This document shows positions 22,064 through 30,906 of a DNA stretch of 48,330 nt, piece by piece; position 1 is the stretch's first letter, and every line of letters begins with the position of its first letter. The stretch spans positions 1 to 48,330 of the forward strand of contig NZ_MQUR01000045.1 of NCBI RefSeq assembly GCF_001953875.1, read 5' to 3'. The position numbers and the translations under genes are program-made. A model generated the notes under the pieces. It saw nothing but the letters and a program-made list of their open reading frames with translations, was not told the DNA's origin and did not search any database. The stretch comes from Streptomyces amritsarensis. GTDB lineage: Bacteria > Actinomycetota > Actinomycetes > Streptomycetales > Streptomycetaceae.

Positions 22064-23989
22064 ATGGACCCCACGGACACCAGCCGACCCAACCGCCCCG
22101 ACGTACCCGGCCCGCTGGGCCGGCTGCTCGACGACTCCTGCCCGCCGTTCGCCCTGCTGCGCCGGCGGACCCCCGGCCGCGACCACGACACCGTCGAGGT
22201 CCTCCTCGGCGCGGTCCACGAGGCCGAGCGCCTCGCCGACCTGCCCGTCGGCCCGCTGCCCACCCTCGCGCTCGTGCCCTTCCGGCAGATCCGGGAACGC
22301 GGTTTCGACGTCCGCGACGACGGCACGCCGCTGGCCGCGCTGGTCGCCGAGGAGGTGTACGAGATCCCGCTCGACGAGGCGCTGGCCGCGCTGCCGGCGC
22401 ATCCGGTACGGGTCGAGGACTGCGGCTTCGACGTCAGTGACGAGGCGTACGCGGACACGGTGGACCGGGTGATCCGGGAGGAGATCGGCCGGGGCGAGGG
22501 CGCGAACTTCGTCATCCGGCGCACCTTCGAGGGCCGGATCGACGGCTTCGGCCGCGCGGACGCGCTCGCACTGTTCCGCCGGCTGCTGGAGGGCGAGCGG
22601 GGCGCGTACTGGACGTACGTCGTCCACACGGGCGGGCGGACGCTGGTCGGGGCGAGCCCCGAGGTCCACGTGCGGATGGCCGGGGGCACGGTCGTGATGA
22701 ACCCGATCAGCGGGACGTACCGGCATCCGGCCACGGGACCGACCCCGGAATCGCTCCTCGCCTTCCTCGGCGACCGCAAGGAGACCGAGGAGCTGTCGAT
22801 GGTGGTCGACGAGGAACTGAAGATGATGTGCACGGTCGGGGACCGGGGCGGGGTGGTCGTCGGACCGCGCCTGAAGGAGATGTCCCACCTCACGCACACC
22901 GAGTACGAGCTGCGCGGCCGCTCCTCCCTCGACGTGCGGGAGGTGCTGCGGGAGACGATGTTCGCGGCGACGGTGACGGGCTCGCCGGTGCAGAACGCCT
23001 GCCGGGTGATCGAGCGGTACGAGAGCGGCGGGCGCGGCTACTACGCGGGCGCCCTGGCCCTGCTGGGCCTGGACTGCGCGGGGTCGCAGACGCTCGACTC
23101 CCCCATCCTGATCCGCACGGCCGACATCGCCCGCGACGGGCGGCTTCGGGTGCCGGTGGGCGCCACGCTGGTCCGGCACTCCGATCCGGCGGGCGAGGTC
23201 GCCGAGACGCACGCGAAGGCGGCGGGTGTGCTGGCGGCGCTCGGGGTGCGGCCGGCCGCGCCCCGGCCGGCGGCGCCCGGCGCGAGGGCGGCGGACGACC
23301 CGCGGGTGCAGGCGGCCCTCGCCGCCCGGCGGGCCGACCTGGCCCCCTTCTGGCTGCGGATGCAGGAGCGGCCGGCCGCGCCGACGGGCCGTGCGCTGGT
23401 GGTGGACGGGGAGGACACCTTCACGGCGATGCTGGCGCACGTGCTGCGGGTGGCCGGACTGGAGGTGACCGTACGGCGCTTCGACGAGCCGGGGCTGCGG
23501 GAGGCGGCCCTGGCCTGGGCGGGACCGATCGTGCTGGGGCCCGGCCCGGGCGACCCGGCGGACTCGGCCGACCCGAAGATGCGGCTGCTGCGCGGGCTGG
23601 CCGCGGAGCTGCTGGCCGGGCACCGCCACGGCCTGCTGGGCGTGTGCCTCGGGCACGAGCTGCTCGCCGCCGAGCTGGGCCTGCCGCTGGTCCGCAAGGC
23701 GGAGCCGGCGCAGGGAGCGCAGACCCGGATCGAGCTGTTCGGGACCGAGGAGGTGGTCGGCTTCTACAACACCTACACCGCGCACTGCGACGACCCGCTG
23801 GCCGCCGGGCTGGCCGCCCGCGGGGTGGAGGTGGCCCGGGACCGGTCCACGGGGGAGGTCCACGCCCTGCGCTCCCCGGCCGGGGGCTTCGCGGGGGTCC
23901 AGTTCCACCCGGAGTCGGTCCTCACCCTGCGCGGCGCCGACCTGCTGCGCGAGCTGGTGGCCTCGGTCCGCGCGCCGGCCACCGCCTAG
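22064..23989 (+). CDS. trpE: Fused anthranilate synthase TrpE-TrpG
   Basis: A 641-residue fusion. Residues 1-430 are the chorismate-utilising TrpE/PhzE-like domain (FVIRRTFEGRI, VGASPEVHVRM, MNPISGTYRH, KETEELSMVVDEELKMM, ATVTGSPVQNACRVIERYE). About residues 445-635 form the TrpG glutamine amidotransferase, with nucleophile Cys528 in GVCLGHE and the His-Glu pair in QFHPESV near residue 614. It converts chorismate and glutamine to anthranilate. The N terminus reads ALLRRRT where classical TrpE has the LLES tryptophan-binding motif. The ATG at 22064 follows GGAAGGA. It is attenuated by the upstream leader. PhzE-type enzymes share this fusion, but the Trp leader points to tryptophan supply. Confidence 0.93.
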   Translation: MDPTDTSRPNRPDVPGPLGRLLDDSCPPFALLRRRTPGRDHDTVEVLLGAVHEAERLADLPVGPLPTLALVPFRQIRERGFDVRDDGTPLAALVAEEVYEIPLDEALAALPAHPVRVEDCGFDVSDEAYADTVDRVIREEIGRGEGANFVIRRTFEGRIDGFGRADALALFRRLLEGERGAYWTYVVHTGGRTLVGASPEVHVRMAGGTVVMNPISGTYRHPATGPTPESLLAFLGDRKETEELSMVVDEELKMMCTVGDRGGVVVGPRLKEMSHLTHTEYELRGRSSLDVREVLRETMFAATVTGSPVQNACRVIERYESGGRGYYAGALALLGLDCAGSQTLDSPILIRTADIARDGRLRVPVGATLVRHSDPAGEVAETHAKAAGVLAALGVRPAAPRPAAPGARAADDPRVQAALAARRADLAPFWLRMQERPAAPTGRALVVDGEDTFTAMLAHVLRVAGLEVTVRRFDEPGLREAALAWAGPIVLGPGPGDPADSADPKMRLLRGLAAELLAGHRHGLLGVCLGHELLAAELGLPLVRKAEPAQGAQTRIELFGTEEVVGFYNTYTAHCDDPLAAGLAARGVEVARDRSTGEVHALRSPAGGFAGVQFHPESVLTLRGADLLRELVASVRAPATA

Positions 23990-24025
23990 CGCCCGGTACG
24001 GCCCGCCCCGGTCCGGGGGCCGCAC

Positions 24026-24352
24026 CTACTGCCCTGCGGGGGCGGATCCTTCGCCGGCGGCCGGGGTCGGCCTCGCCGCGCGGCGGGCGAGGAGGGCCAG
24101 GGCCGCGCGGGCGGCCTTGGCAGCGAGCACCACGCCGGTCAGGGCCAGGCCGACCCCGAAGAGGGGCAAGCTGCCGAGTGCGCCGCCGACGGCGGTCACC
24201 AACCCGGCGCACTGGTCCGCGATGTCCCAACGGCGGGCGGGTCGGCCTGCGGGCTCCGTCCGGCGCAGCCGCCGGAACTCCCGTACCAGGCCGGCCATGG
24301 CCAGCAGAATCAGGCCGGCGAAGATCCAGCGGATGATCTCGGGGAAGTCCAC
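24026..24352 (-). CDS. Small actinobacterial membrane protein
   Basis: A 108-residue protein with an N-terminal membrane helix (residues 6-24, IIRWIFAGLILLAMAGLV), a basic stretch (REFRRLRR) and one or two further hydrophobic helices (about 50-88). I do not recognise a named family. The GTG start is preceded by TACATT six bases upstream on the minus strand with no ribosome site. It is convergent with the anthranilate synthase gene, 36 bp away. Confidence 0.7.
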   Translation of the reverse strand: MDFPEIIRWIFAGLILLAMAGLVREFRRLRRTEPAGRPARRWDIADQCAGLVTAVGGALGSLPLFGVGLALTGVVLAAKAARAALALLARRAARPTPAAGEGSAPAGQ

Positions 24353-24358
24353 GCGAGG

Positions 24359-24364
24359 AATGTA
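24359..24364 (-). promoter_or_regulatory. -10 box (TACATT) for the small membrane protein gene
   Basis: On the minus strand TACATT ends six bases before the GTG at 24352, consistent with a leaderless mRNA. Confidence 0.5.
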
Positions 24365-24422
24365 GGCCCCGCGCGCCCGCGCCAGGCGTCGGGGAGGTGA
24401 ACGTGATCCGAAATCCCGGGGG

Positions 24423-25430
24423 CTACGGGGCCTGCGGCGGGTCCGGGACGAGGGTGTTCTCGGAGCGGCGGCCCGCGAGGTAGTCGGCCACGTTGGCGGC
24501 TGTGGTGTCGACGATCTGGCTCACCGCGTCGATCGTGTAGTACGCCTGGTGGGAGGTCACCACGACGTGGGGAAAGGTGACCAGCCGGGCCAGGGTGTCG
24601 TCCTCGACGGTCTCCAGCGACCGGTCCATGAAGAAGAGCCCGGCCTCCGCCTCGTACACGTCCAGGCCGACCCCCGTGAAGCGTCCGGCGCGGAGCTCCG
24701 CGACCAGGGCCTCGGTGTCGACGAGGCCACCGCGGCTGGAGTTCACCAGGATCGCGTCGTCCTTCATCAGCCGCAGTGCCGCCGCGTCGACGAGGCGGTG
24801 CGTGGACTCCAGCAGCGGCACGTGCAGGCTGATCAGGTCCGCGGAGGCGAACAGCTCCTCCTTGTCCACGTACTCCATGCCGAGCTCCACGCAGGCCGGG
24901 TTGCGCACCAGGTCCCAGCCCAGCAGGTGCATCCCGTGGCCGTGCGCGATGCGGGTGAACGCCTCGCCGATCTTGCCGGTGCCGAGCACCCCGACCGTGC
25001 GGCCGTGCATGTCACGGCCCATCAGGCCGTCCAGGCGGAAGTCGAAGTCCCTGGTCCGGGTCGCGGCCCGGACGATGCGCCGGTTCACGGCCATCGCGAG
25101 GGTCCAGGCGAACTCGGCCACGGAGTACGGCGAGTAGTACGAGACCCGGCTCACCGTCAGGCCGAGCTGCCGCGCCACGTCCAGGTCGATGTTGTTGAAG
25201 CCGGTGGAGCGCTGGGCGATCATCCGGGTTCCGCCGGCGGCCAGGATCCGCAGCACCCGCCCGTTCAGGTCGGCGTTGACGCTGGAGGAGACGACCTCGT
25301 ACCCGGCGGCGATGGGGGCGGTGTCCTCGGTGAGGAAGACGTCCAGGCAGCGCACCTCGTGCACGCCCGCGAACGCGGCTTCGAGCATCGGCTTCTCGTC
25401 CGACTGCACGCCGAACGCCAGGATTTCCAC
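24423..25430 (-). CDS. D-2-hydroxyacid dehydrogenase (LdhA-like)
   Basis: A 335-residue NAD-dependent dehydrogenase of the fermentative D-lactate dehydrogenase type, which interconverts pyruvate and D-lactate or related 2-ketoacids. STGFNNIDLD carries the substrate-side segment, VGVLGTGKIGEAFTRIA the NAD-binding loop, LVNSSRGGLVDTEAL the catalytic-Arg region, DVYEAEAGLFF the Glu region, and VVVTSHQAYYT the catalytic His. The start is the GTG at 25430 because GGGAG lies five bases upstream; nearby upstream GTG and ATG codons are worse placed. It sits 71 bp downstream of pfkA on the same strand, linking it to glycolytic end metabolism. Confidence 0.9.
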   Translation of the reverse strand: MEILAFGVQSDEKPMLEAAFAGVHEVRCLDVFLTEDTAPIAAGYEVVSSSVNADLNGRVLRILAAGGTRMIAQRSTGFNNIDLDVARQLGLTVSRVSYYSPYSVAEFAWTLAMAVNRRIVRAATRTRDFDFRLDGLMGRDMHGRTVGVLGTGKIGEAFTRIAHGHGMHLLGWDLVRNPACVELGMEYVDKEELFASADLISLHVPLLESTHRLVDAAALRLMKDDAILVNSSRGGLVDTEALVAELRAGRFTGVGLDVYEAEAGLFFMDRSLETVEDDTLARLVTFPHVVVTSHQAYYTIDAVSQIVDTTAANVADYLAGRRSENTLVPDPPQAP

Positions 25431-25501
25431 GTGCACTCCCGTACGTAGGACCATGGGCCGTCCGTCACGATACGGCCCATGGTGTGCCGGCGCCCGGCGG
25501 C

Positions 25502-26530
25502 TCAGCCGAAGAAGACGCCGACCTCCTGGTAGAGGGCGGGGTCGACCGTCTTCAGCTTCGCCGTCGCGTCCGCGATCGGCACGCGGACGATGTCCGTGCC
25601 CTTGAGCGCGACCATCTTCCCGAAGTCCCCGTCGTGCACGGCGTCGATCGCGTGCAGTCCGAACCGGGTCGCCAGCCAGCGGTCGAAGGCGCTGGGGGTG
25701 CCGCCGCGCTGGATGTGCCCGAGCACCGTCGTGCGGGCCTCCTTGCCGGTGCGCGCCTCGATCTCCTTGGCCAGCCACTCGCCCACGCCCGACAGCCGGA
25801 CGTGCCCGAAGGAGTCCTTGGTGCCGTCCTTCAGCACCATGTCTCCGTCCTTGGGCATCGCGCCCTCCGCGACCACGACGATCGGCGCGTAGCTCGCCTT
25901 GAACCGGGAGGTCACCCAGGCGCACACCTGGTCGACGTCGAAGCGCTGCTCCGGGACGAGGATGACGTTGGCCCCGCCGGCGAGCCCCGAGTGCAGGGCG
26001 ATCCAGCCGGCGTGCCGGCCCATGACCTCGACGACGAGGACCCGCATGTGCGATTCGGCCGTGGTGTGCAGGCGGTCGATGGCCTCGGTCGCGATGCCGA
26101 CGGCGGTGTCGAAGCCGAAGGTGTAGTCGGTGGCGGACAGGTCGTTGTCGATGGTCTTCGGCACGCCGACGCAGGGGATGCCGTATTCGCCGTGGAGGCG
26201 GGCGGCGACGCCGAGGGTGTCCTCGCCGCCGATCGCGACGAGCGCGTCCACCTCGTACTTGGCGAGGTTCTCCTTGATGTCGCGCACCCCGTGCTCCGTC
26301 GTGAACGGGTTGGTGCGCGAGGAGCCCAGGATGGTGCCGCCGCGGGGCAGGATGCCGCGGACGGCGGGGATGTCGAGGGGGACGGTGCGCCCCTCGACCG
26401 CGCCCCGCCAGCCGTCCTTGAACCCGACGAACCCGCAGCCGTACTCCTGCTCGCCCTTGCGGACGACGGCCCTGATCACCGCGTTGAGCCCGGGGCAGTC
26501 GCCGCCGCCGGTCAGCACTCCGACCTTCAT
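25502..26530 (-). CDS. pfkA: 6-phosphofructokinase, group III
   Basis: A 342-residue enzyme phosphorylating fructose-6-phosphate, the committed step of glycolysis. KVGVLTGGGDCPGLNAVIRAVV opens the fold. The donor-site motif reads GGEDT and the next loop PKTIDND. EVMGRHAGWIAL and the effector/substrate region GHIQRGGTPSAFDR are intact. The Asp after GGE and Lys in PKTIDND are the residues usually linked to pyrophosphate use, yet related Streptomyces enzymes are reported to use ATP, so the donor should stay open. The ATG at 26530 follows GGGAGA. Confidence 0.93.
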   Translation of the reverse strand: MKVGVLTGGGDCPGLNAVIRAVVRKGEQEYGCGFVGFKDGWRGAVEGRTVPLDIPAVRGILPRGGTILGSSRTNPFTTEHGVRDIKENLAKYEVDALVAIGGEDTLGVAARLHGEYGIPCVGVPKTIDNDLSATDYTFGFDTAVGIATEAIDRLHTTAESHMRVLVVEVMGRHAGWIALHSGLAGGANVILVPEQRFDVDQVCAWVTSRFKASYAPIVVVAEGAMPKDGDMVLKDGTKDSFGHVRLSGVGEWLAKEIEARTGKEARTTVLGHIQRGGTPSAFDRWLATRFGLHAIDAVHDGDFGKMVALKGTDIVRVPIADATAKLKTVDPALYQEVGVFFG

Positions 26531-26681
26531 TGCATCTCCCTTCGCCATGACGGTCACGCTAGTGGTGACGCAGGTCACAACACGGAATCTGCAGGGGCAA
26601 TTCAGGTGGAATCGCGGGGCGTTGTGTACGCCCGTTCACTCGTACGAGGACGTAAGTACGATCGACGGCCGCGAGCGGTGC

Positions 26682-27389
26682 TCACGCGTCGTCGAGGCCG
26701 GCCTCTATCGCGTACCGGACGAGCTCCACCCGGTTGTGCAACTGCAGCTTGCCCAGGGTGTTCTGGACGTGGTTCTGCACGGTGCGGTGCGAGATGACCA
26801 GCCGCTCGGCGATCTGCTTGTACGAGAGCCCCTTGGCCACCAGTCGCAGCACCTCGGTCTCGCGGTCGGTCAGCTGCGGCGCCTTCGGCTCGTTCGAGGC
26901 GGTCGGCACCGGGTCGGTGGCCAGGCGGCGGTACTCGCCGAGCACCAGGCCGGCCAGGCCCGGCGTGAAGACCGGGTCTCCGGCGGCGGTGCGGCGGACG
27001 GCGTCGATCAGCTCCTGGGCGCCCGCGGACTTCAGCAGGTAGCCGGTCGCGCCGGACTTCACCGCCTCCAGCACGTCGGCGTGTTCACCGCTCGCCGACA
27101 GGACCAGGACCCGCAGCGCCGGGTTGGCGCCGACCAGTTCCTTGCAGACCTGCACCCCCGGCATGCCGGGCAGGTTGAGGTCGAGTACCAGGACGTCGGG
27201 GGTGACCGCGCGGGCCCGGCGTACCGCCTCGGGGCCGTCGCCGGCGGTAGCCACCACGTCGAGGCCGGCGGCGGCCAGGTCGCGGGCCACGGCGTCGCGC
27301 CACATCGGGTGGTCGTCGACGACCATCACCCTGATCTCGCGCTGCTCCTGCGGCTGCTGCGGGTTGTCCACGTCGGTTCGCTCGCTCAC
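26682..27389 (-). CDS. macR: NarL/LuxR-type response regulator (MacR-like)
   Basis: A 235-residue two-component regulator. The receiver domain spans residues 19-135, with acidic pair Asp25/Asp26 and phospho-acceptor Asp70 in LVLDLNLPG. The LuxR-type HTH spans about residues 170-230 (LTDRETEVLRLVAKGLSYKQIAERL, then ISHRTVQNHVQNTLGKLQLHNR). Its GTG start overlaps the kinase stop in a GTGA. Sequence, kinase pairing and position between pfkA and a PlsC-like gene match what I recall of MacRS (SCO2120-SCO2121) of S. coelicolor, a regulator of membrane protein genes and development. Confidence 0.88.
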   Translation of the reverse strand: MSERTDVDNPQQPQEQREIRVMVVDDHPMWRDAVARDLAAAGLDVVATAGDGPEAVRRARAVTPDVLVLDLNLPGMPGVQVCKELVGANPALRVLVLSASGEHADVLEAVKSGATGYLLKSAGAQELIDAVRRTAAGDPVFTPGLAGLVLGEYRRLATDPVPTASNEPKAPQLTDRETEVLRLVAKGLSYKQIAERLVISHRTVQNHVQNTLGKLQLHNRVELVRYAIEAGLDDA

Positions 27390-28600
27390 TTCTTGTCCGT
27401 CCTGCCCCTGGGTACCTTCAGTTCCACTTCGGTGCCCTGCCCGGGGACGGACACCAGATCGGCGCTGCCGCCGAGGTCGCGCAGCCGGCCGCGGATGGAC
27501 AGGGCCACACCCATCCGGCCCTCGCCCTCGGCCTGGTCGAGGCGGCCCGCCGGGATGCCGGGGCCGTCGTCGCGGACGGTGACTATCACCTCGTCGCCCC
27601 AGTCCTCGACGAGGATCCAGGCCCTGGCCCCTTCCCCGGCGTGCTTGCGTACGTTGTCGAGGGCCGCGCCGACGGCCGCCGCCAGCTCCTTCGCGGCGGG
27701 CACGGGCAGCGGTACCGCAGTGCCCGGCTCGGCGAAGCTCACCCGGGAGCCGGCGTGCGGGGCGAGGAGCGTGCGCAGGTCCAGCTCGCCGGCGTCCGCG
27801 CCGGGCTCGTCGTCGTAGGTGTCCACCAGCGCGCCCCGCGACTCGTCGCGGGAGACCCGGGAGGGCTGCACCAGGCCGCTGGAGACGAGCGTGCGCAGCG
27901 CCACCTCCTGCTCCCCCGCCAGCCTGCCGAGCTCCTCGGCCTCGCCGCCCAGTTCCGAGCCGCGGCGCTGGACCATGGCCAGGACCTGGAGGACGCCGTC
28001 GTGGATGTCGCGGGCGAGACGCTCGCGCTCGCGGGTGGCGGCCTCGATCTCCAAGGCGCGGGCGAGGGTGTTCTCGCTGGCCCGGGCGACCTCGACGACG
28101 TAGCCGATGGCCACGGAGGCGACCCAGACCAGCAGGACGTTGTGCAGGGTGTCCCCGGTGGGCTGGCCTCTGTGGACGAGGATGTTGGCCATGGCCACGA
28201 AGGTGGAGGCGAAGCAGGCCCAGCGCCAGCCGCCCTTGATCGCGAAGCCGAGGACCGCGCCCGCGGTCCAGATGGTGGGGAGGGTGGGGCCGCCGCCGAT
28301 GATCCGCTCGTGGGTGTCGACGATCGGCGTCAGCAGGATCCCGACGACCGCGACGGTGAGGTCCGCGACGAGGAACCCCTTCGTGCAGCTCGCGGCGTTC
28401 GCGACCTTGCGGAAGGTCACAAGCGTCCACACGGCGAGGACCGCGAGGTAGCCGGCCGCGGGCCAGGGGTGCGGGAACTGCTTGTACGCCGAGGCGAACA
28501 GCAGCACCGCGTAGACCATGGTCAGCAGCCGGTACGCGGTCAGGGCACGCCAGAGCGGCTGCTCGACCGACATGCGTACGACGCGTTCGCGTTTCGCCAT
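27386..28600 (-). CDS. macS: MacS-like sensor histidine kinase
   Basis: A 404-residue sensor kinase. The N-terminal half has about five membrane helices (residues 20-170) with short loops and no obvious periplasmic sensor domain. The dimerisation helix carries His200 in RERERLARDIHDGVLQVL (HisKA_3). The ATPase domain shows an N-box near ALDNVRKHA, G1 in VRDDGPGIP and G2 in GRMGVALSIRGRL. The ATG at 28600 is favoured by AGGGGGG eight bases upstream. It overlaps the response regulator by four bases. The signal is unknown; the compact sensor suggests an intramembrane or envelope-stress cue. Confidence 0.88.
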   Translation of the reverse strand: MAKRERVVRMSVEQPLWRALTAYRLLTMVYAVLLFASAYKQFPHPWPAAGYLAVLAVWTLVTFRKVANAASCTKGFLVADLTVAVVGILLTPIVDTHERIIGGGPTLPTIWTAGAVLGFAIKGGWRWACFASTFVAMANILVHRGQPTGDTLHNVLLVWVASVAIGYVVEVARASENTLARALEIEAATRERERLARDIHDGVLQVLAMVQRRGSELGGEAEELGRLAGEQEVALRTLVSSGLVQPSRVSRDESRGALVDTYDDEPGADAGELDLRTLLAPHAGSRVSFAEPGTAVPLPVPAAKELAAAVGAALDNVRKHAGEGARAWILVEDWGDEVIVTVRDDGPGIPAGRLDQAEGEGRMGVALSIRGRLRDLGGSADLVSVPGQGTEVELKVPRGRTDKK

Positions 28601-28633
28601 CTCCCCCACCCCCCTGGGCGGTACCGCCCGCCG

Positions 28634-29389
28634 CTATTCGCCCTTGTCGGCCTTCTCCGCCTTGGCCGCCTTCTCCGCCTTCTCGGCGTCCTTGGCCGCC
28701 TTCTCGGCGTCGGCGATCTGCCGCTTGGCCGCCGTCGCGTAGATGTCGACGTACTCCTGGCCGGAGAGCTTCATGATCTCGTACATGACCTCGTCGGTCA
28801 CCGAGCGCAGGATGAAGCGGTCGCCGTCCATGCCGTGGTAGCGGCTGAAGTCCAGCGGCTTGCCGATCCGGATGCCGGGGCGCATGAGCTTGGGGATGAC
28901 CTTGCCGGGCGGCTGGATCTTCTCCGTGTTGATCATCGCGACGGGGATCACGGGCGCGCCGGTCGCCAGGGCCACGCGGGCCAGGCCGCCGGGCTTGCCG
29001 CGGTAGAGGCGTCCGTCCGGTGAGCGCGTGCCCTCGGGGTAGATGCCGAACAGCTCACCGCGTTCGATGACGTCGATGCCGCTCTTGATGGCGGCCTCGC
29101 CTGCGCCCCGGGCGCCGGAGCGGTCCACCGGGAGCTGGCCGACGCCCTTGAAGAACGCGGCGGTCAGCTTGCCCTTGACTCCGGGGGAGGTGAAGTACTC
29201 CGCCTTCGCGATGAAGGTCACCTTCCGGTCCAGCACGGCCGGCAGGAAGAAGGAGTCGGAGAAGGACAGGTGGTTGCTCGCGAGGATCGCCGGCCCCTCC
29301 GCGGGAATGTTCTCGAGGCCCTCCACCCACGGCCTGAACGCGAGTTTCAGCGAACCGCCGATGGAGAACTTCATTGCGCCGTAGATCAA
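28634..29389 (-). CDS. PlsC-type 1-acyl-glycerol-3-phosphate acyltransferase
   Basis: A 251-residue lysophospholipid acyltransferase of phospholipid synthesis. The catalytic HX4D motif is H40-LSFS-D45, followed by FIAKAEYF, the glycerol-phosphate motif IYPEGTRSPDGRLYRGKPGGLARVAL and VIPVAMI. The C terminus is a Lys/Ala/Glu repeat helix (KAAKDAEKAEKAAKAEKADKGE). The TTG at 29389 is chosen because AGGAAGG ends eight bases upstream; the ATG at 29374 (MKFSIGG) has no ribosome site. The M. tuberculosis counterpart in this syntenic place is Rv2182c, as I recall. Confidence 0.9.
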   Translation of the reverse strand: MIYGAMKFSIGGSLKLAFRPWVEGLENIPAEGPAILASNHLSFSDSFFLPAVLDRKVTFIAKAEYFTSPGVKGKLTAAFFKGVGQLPVDRSGARGAGEAAIKSGIDVIERGELFGIYPEGTRSPDGRLYRGKPGGLARVALATGAPVIPVAMINTEKIQPPGKVIPKLMRPGIRIGKPLDFSRYHGMDGDRFILRSVTDEVMYEIMKLSGQEYVDIYATAAKRQIADAEKAAKDAEKAEKAAKAEKADKGE

Positions 29390-29544
29390 CTCGAAAGCCT
29401 TCCTGTGTCTGTCGAACAGACCTTATCCCGTGCCCCCACCGGCAGGAGCCCGACGACCCTGGCCGGTGCCACCCCGGTCGCGTACCTTGAAGTCACACAG
29501 AGCAACGCACCCGCCCGACGTACGTCATGATCAAGGAGACCCTG

Positions 29545-30324
29545 GTGCCCGTCCTCCCTGGAGCCGAGCCGTTCCGCCACGAGGGCGGAGAGGTCGGCGT
29601 CCTCCTCTGCCACGGCTTCACCGGTTCCCCGCAGTCGCTGCGCCCCTGGGCCGATTATCTCGCCGGGCGGGGCCTGACGGTGTCGCTTCCGCTGCTGCCC
29701 GGGCACGGGACGCGCTGGCAGGACATGCAGCTCACGGGCTGGCAGGACTGGTACGCCGAGGTGGACCGCGCGCTGCGCGAGCTGCTGGAGCGGTGCACGC
29801 AGGTGTTCGTCTTCGGACTGTCGATGGGTGGCGCGCTGACCCTGCGGCTGGCGGCCAAGCACGGGGACGCCATCAGCGGCATCGTGCTGGTCAACCCGGC
29901 CAACAAGGTGCACGACCCGCTGGCCCCCCTCCTTCCGGTGGCCCAGCACTTCATCCGGTCGACGCCGGGCATCGCCAGTGACATCGCCAAGCCGGGCTCG
30001 GTGGAGGTCGGCTACGACCGGGTCCCGACGCGGGCCGCGCACTCGCTGCGGAAGTTCCTGCAGCTGGTGGACGCCGAGCTGCCGCAGGTGACCCAGCCGC
30101 TGCTGCTCCTGCACAGCCCGCAGGACCACGTCGTGCCGCCCGTCGACTCGGCGCGGGTGCTGGCCCGGGTCTCGTCGACGGACGTGACGGAGACCCTGCT
30201 GGAACAGAGCTACCACGTCGCGACGTTGGACCATGATGCGGAGCGGATCTTCGCGGACAGTTTTGCGTTCGTCGGCCGACTGGCGGAGAGCGTGGGCAGG
30301 GAGGGGGCGGAGGCCGGTGGCTGA
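29545..30324 (+). CDS. Alpha/beta hydrolase, carboxylesterase/monoglyceride lipase type
   Basis: A 259-residue Est30-like esterase. LCHGFTGSPQSLRPWADYLA supplies the oxyanion region, GLSMGG the nucleophile elbow with Ser93, LLLHSPQDHVVPP the Asp, and SYHVATLDHDAERI the His. It probably hydrolyses short-chain esters or monoacylglycerols in the cytoplasm. The GTG at 29545 has AAGGAG six bases upstream; the ATG at 29527 precedes that ribosome site and is unlikely. The end overlaps the next gene by 8 bp. It is divergent from the PlsC-like gene, a plausible lipid-remodelling pair. Confidence 0.9.
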   Translation: MPVLPGAEPFRHEGGEVGVLLCHGFTGSPQSLRPWADYLAGRGLTVSLPLLPGHGTRWQDMQLTGWQDWYAEVDRALRELLERCTQVFVFGLSMGGALTLRLAAKHGDAISGIVLVNPANKVHDPLAPLLPVAQHFIRSTPGIASDIAKPGSVEVGYDRVPTRAAHSLRKFLQLVDAELPQVTQPLLLLHSPQDHVVPPVDSARVLARVSSTDVTETLLEQSYHVATLDHDAERIFADSFAFVGRLAESVGREGAEAGG

Positions 30325-30895
30325 GCACGAGGAGCAGTCGGGCGGTATCCCGCCGCTGGACGAGGAAGCGGCGTGGGCCGCGATCGTGGCCGGGTACGGG
30401 CAGGAGCCGCCGGACCCGCCGGGGTCCCGGCCGTTCCGGCCGATCGAGAACCTCCTGCTGCCCGAGGAGGACGTCAAGCCGCTGCCCCCGGAGCCGGGGG
30501 CGGACGCCAAGGCCGAGCCCGAGCCGGAGCCGCCCGCGGCGGCGCCCGCGCTGGGCAGCTCGGTGGTCTTCGCCCCGGGCGTGGGCATGGCGGGTCCCCG
30601 TGACCATTCGCTGGCGGAGCCGGACGACGAGGACCTGACTGCGGCGGACGAGGGCCATTTCGTCCAGCCGGAGCCGGAGCTCCCGCCCGCGGACACGACG
30701 GCGAAGTTCGCGTGGCTCGCGGTGGTCGGCGGCCCGGTGCTCCTGCTGCTGGCGGTGCTGCTGCAGTGGGACATGACCTGGTGGCTGACGACGCTGGGCA
30801 TCGGCGGCTTCCTGGGCGGCTTCGCGACGCTGGTCGCCCGCATGCAGCACGGCGACGACGAGGACGACGACCCGGGCCGCGGCGCCGTCGTCTGA
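30317..30895 (+). CDS. Acidic membrane-anchored protein of unknown function
   Basis: A 192-residue protein. The first 135 residues are hydrophilic, acidic and Pro-rich (LLPEEDVKPLPPEP, KAEPEPEPPAAAP). Two membrane helices follow (about residues 135-155 and 160-180: WLAVVGGPVLLLLAVLLQW and WLTTLGIGGFLGGFATLV), and the end is a short acidic tail (GDDEDDDPG). The predicted topology leaves both ends cytoplasmic. The GTG at 30317 overlaps the esterase stop by 8 bp, implying coupling. I would place it with the Rv2183c-type conserved proteins by position; no function is known. Confidence 0.8.
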   Translation: MAEHEEQSGGIPPLDEEAAWAAIVAGYGQEPPDPPGSRPFRPIENLLLPEEDVKPLPPEPGADAKAEPEPEPPAAAPALGSSVVFAPGVGMAGPRDHSLAEPDDEDLTAADEGHFVQPEPELPPADTTAKFAWLAVVGGPVLLLLAVLLQWDMTWWLTTLGIGGFLGGFATLVARMQHGDDEDDDPGRGAVV

Positions 30896-30906
30896 CCGGC
30901 CGGACA

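Noticed and set aside
22064..23989. Phenazine PhzE in a secondary-metabolite cluster
   Set aside because: The domain order fits, but the Trp leader attenuator and the divergent DAHP synthase point to tryptophan supply, and no phenazine genes are present.
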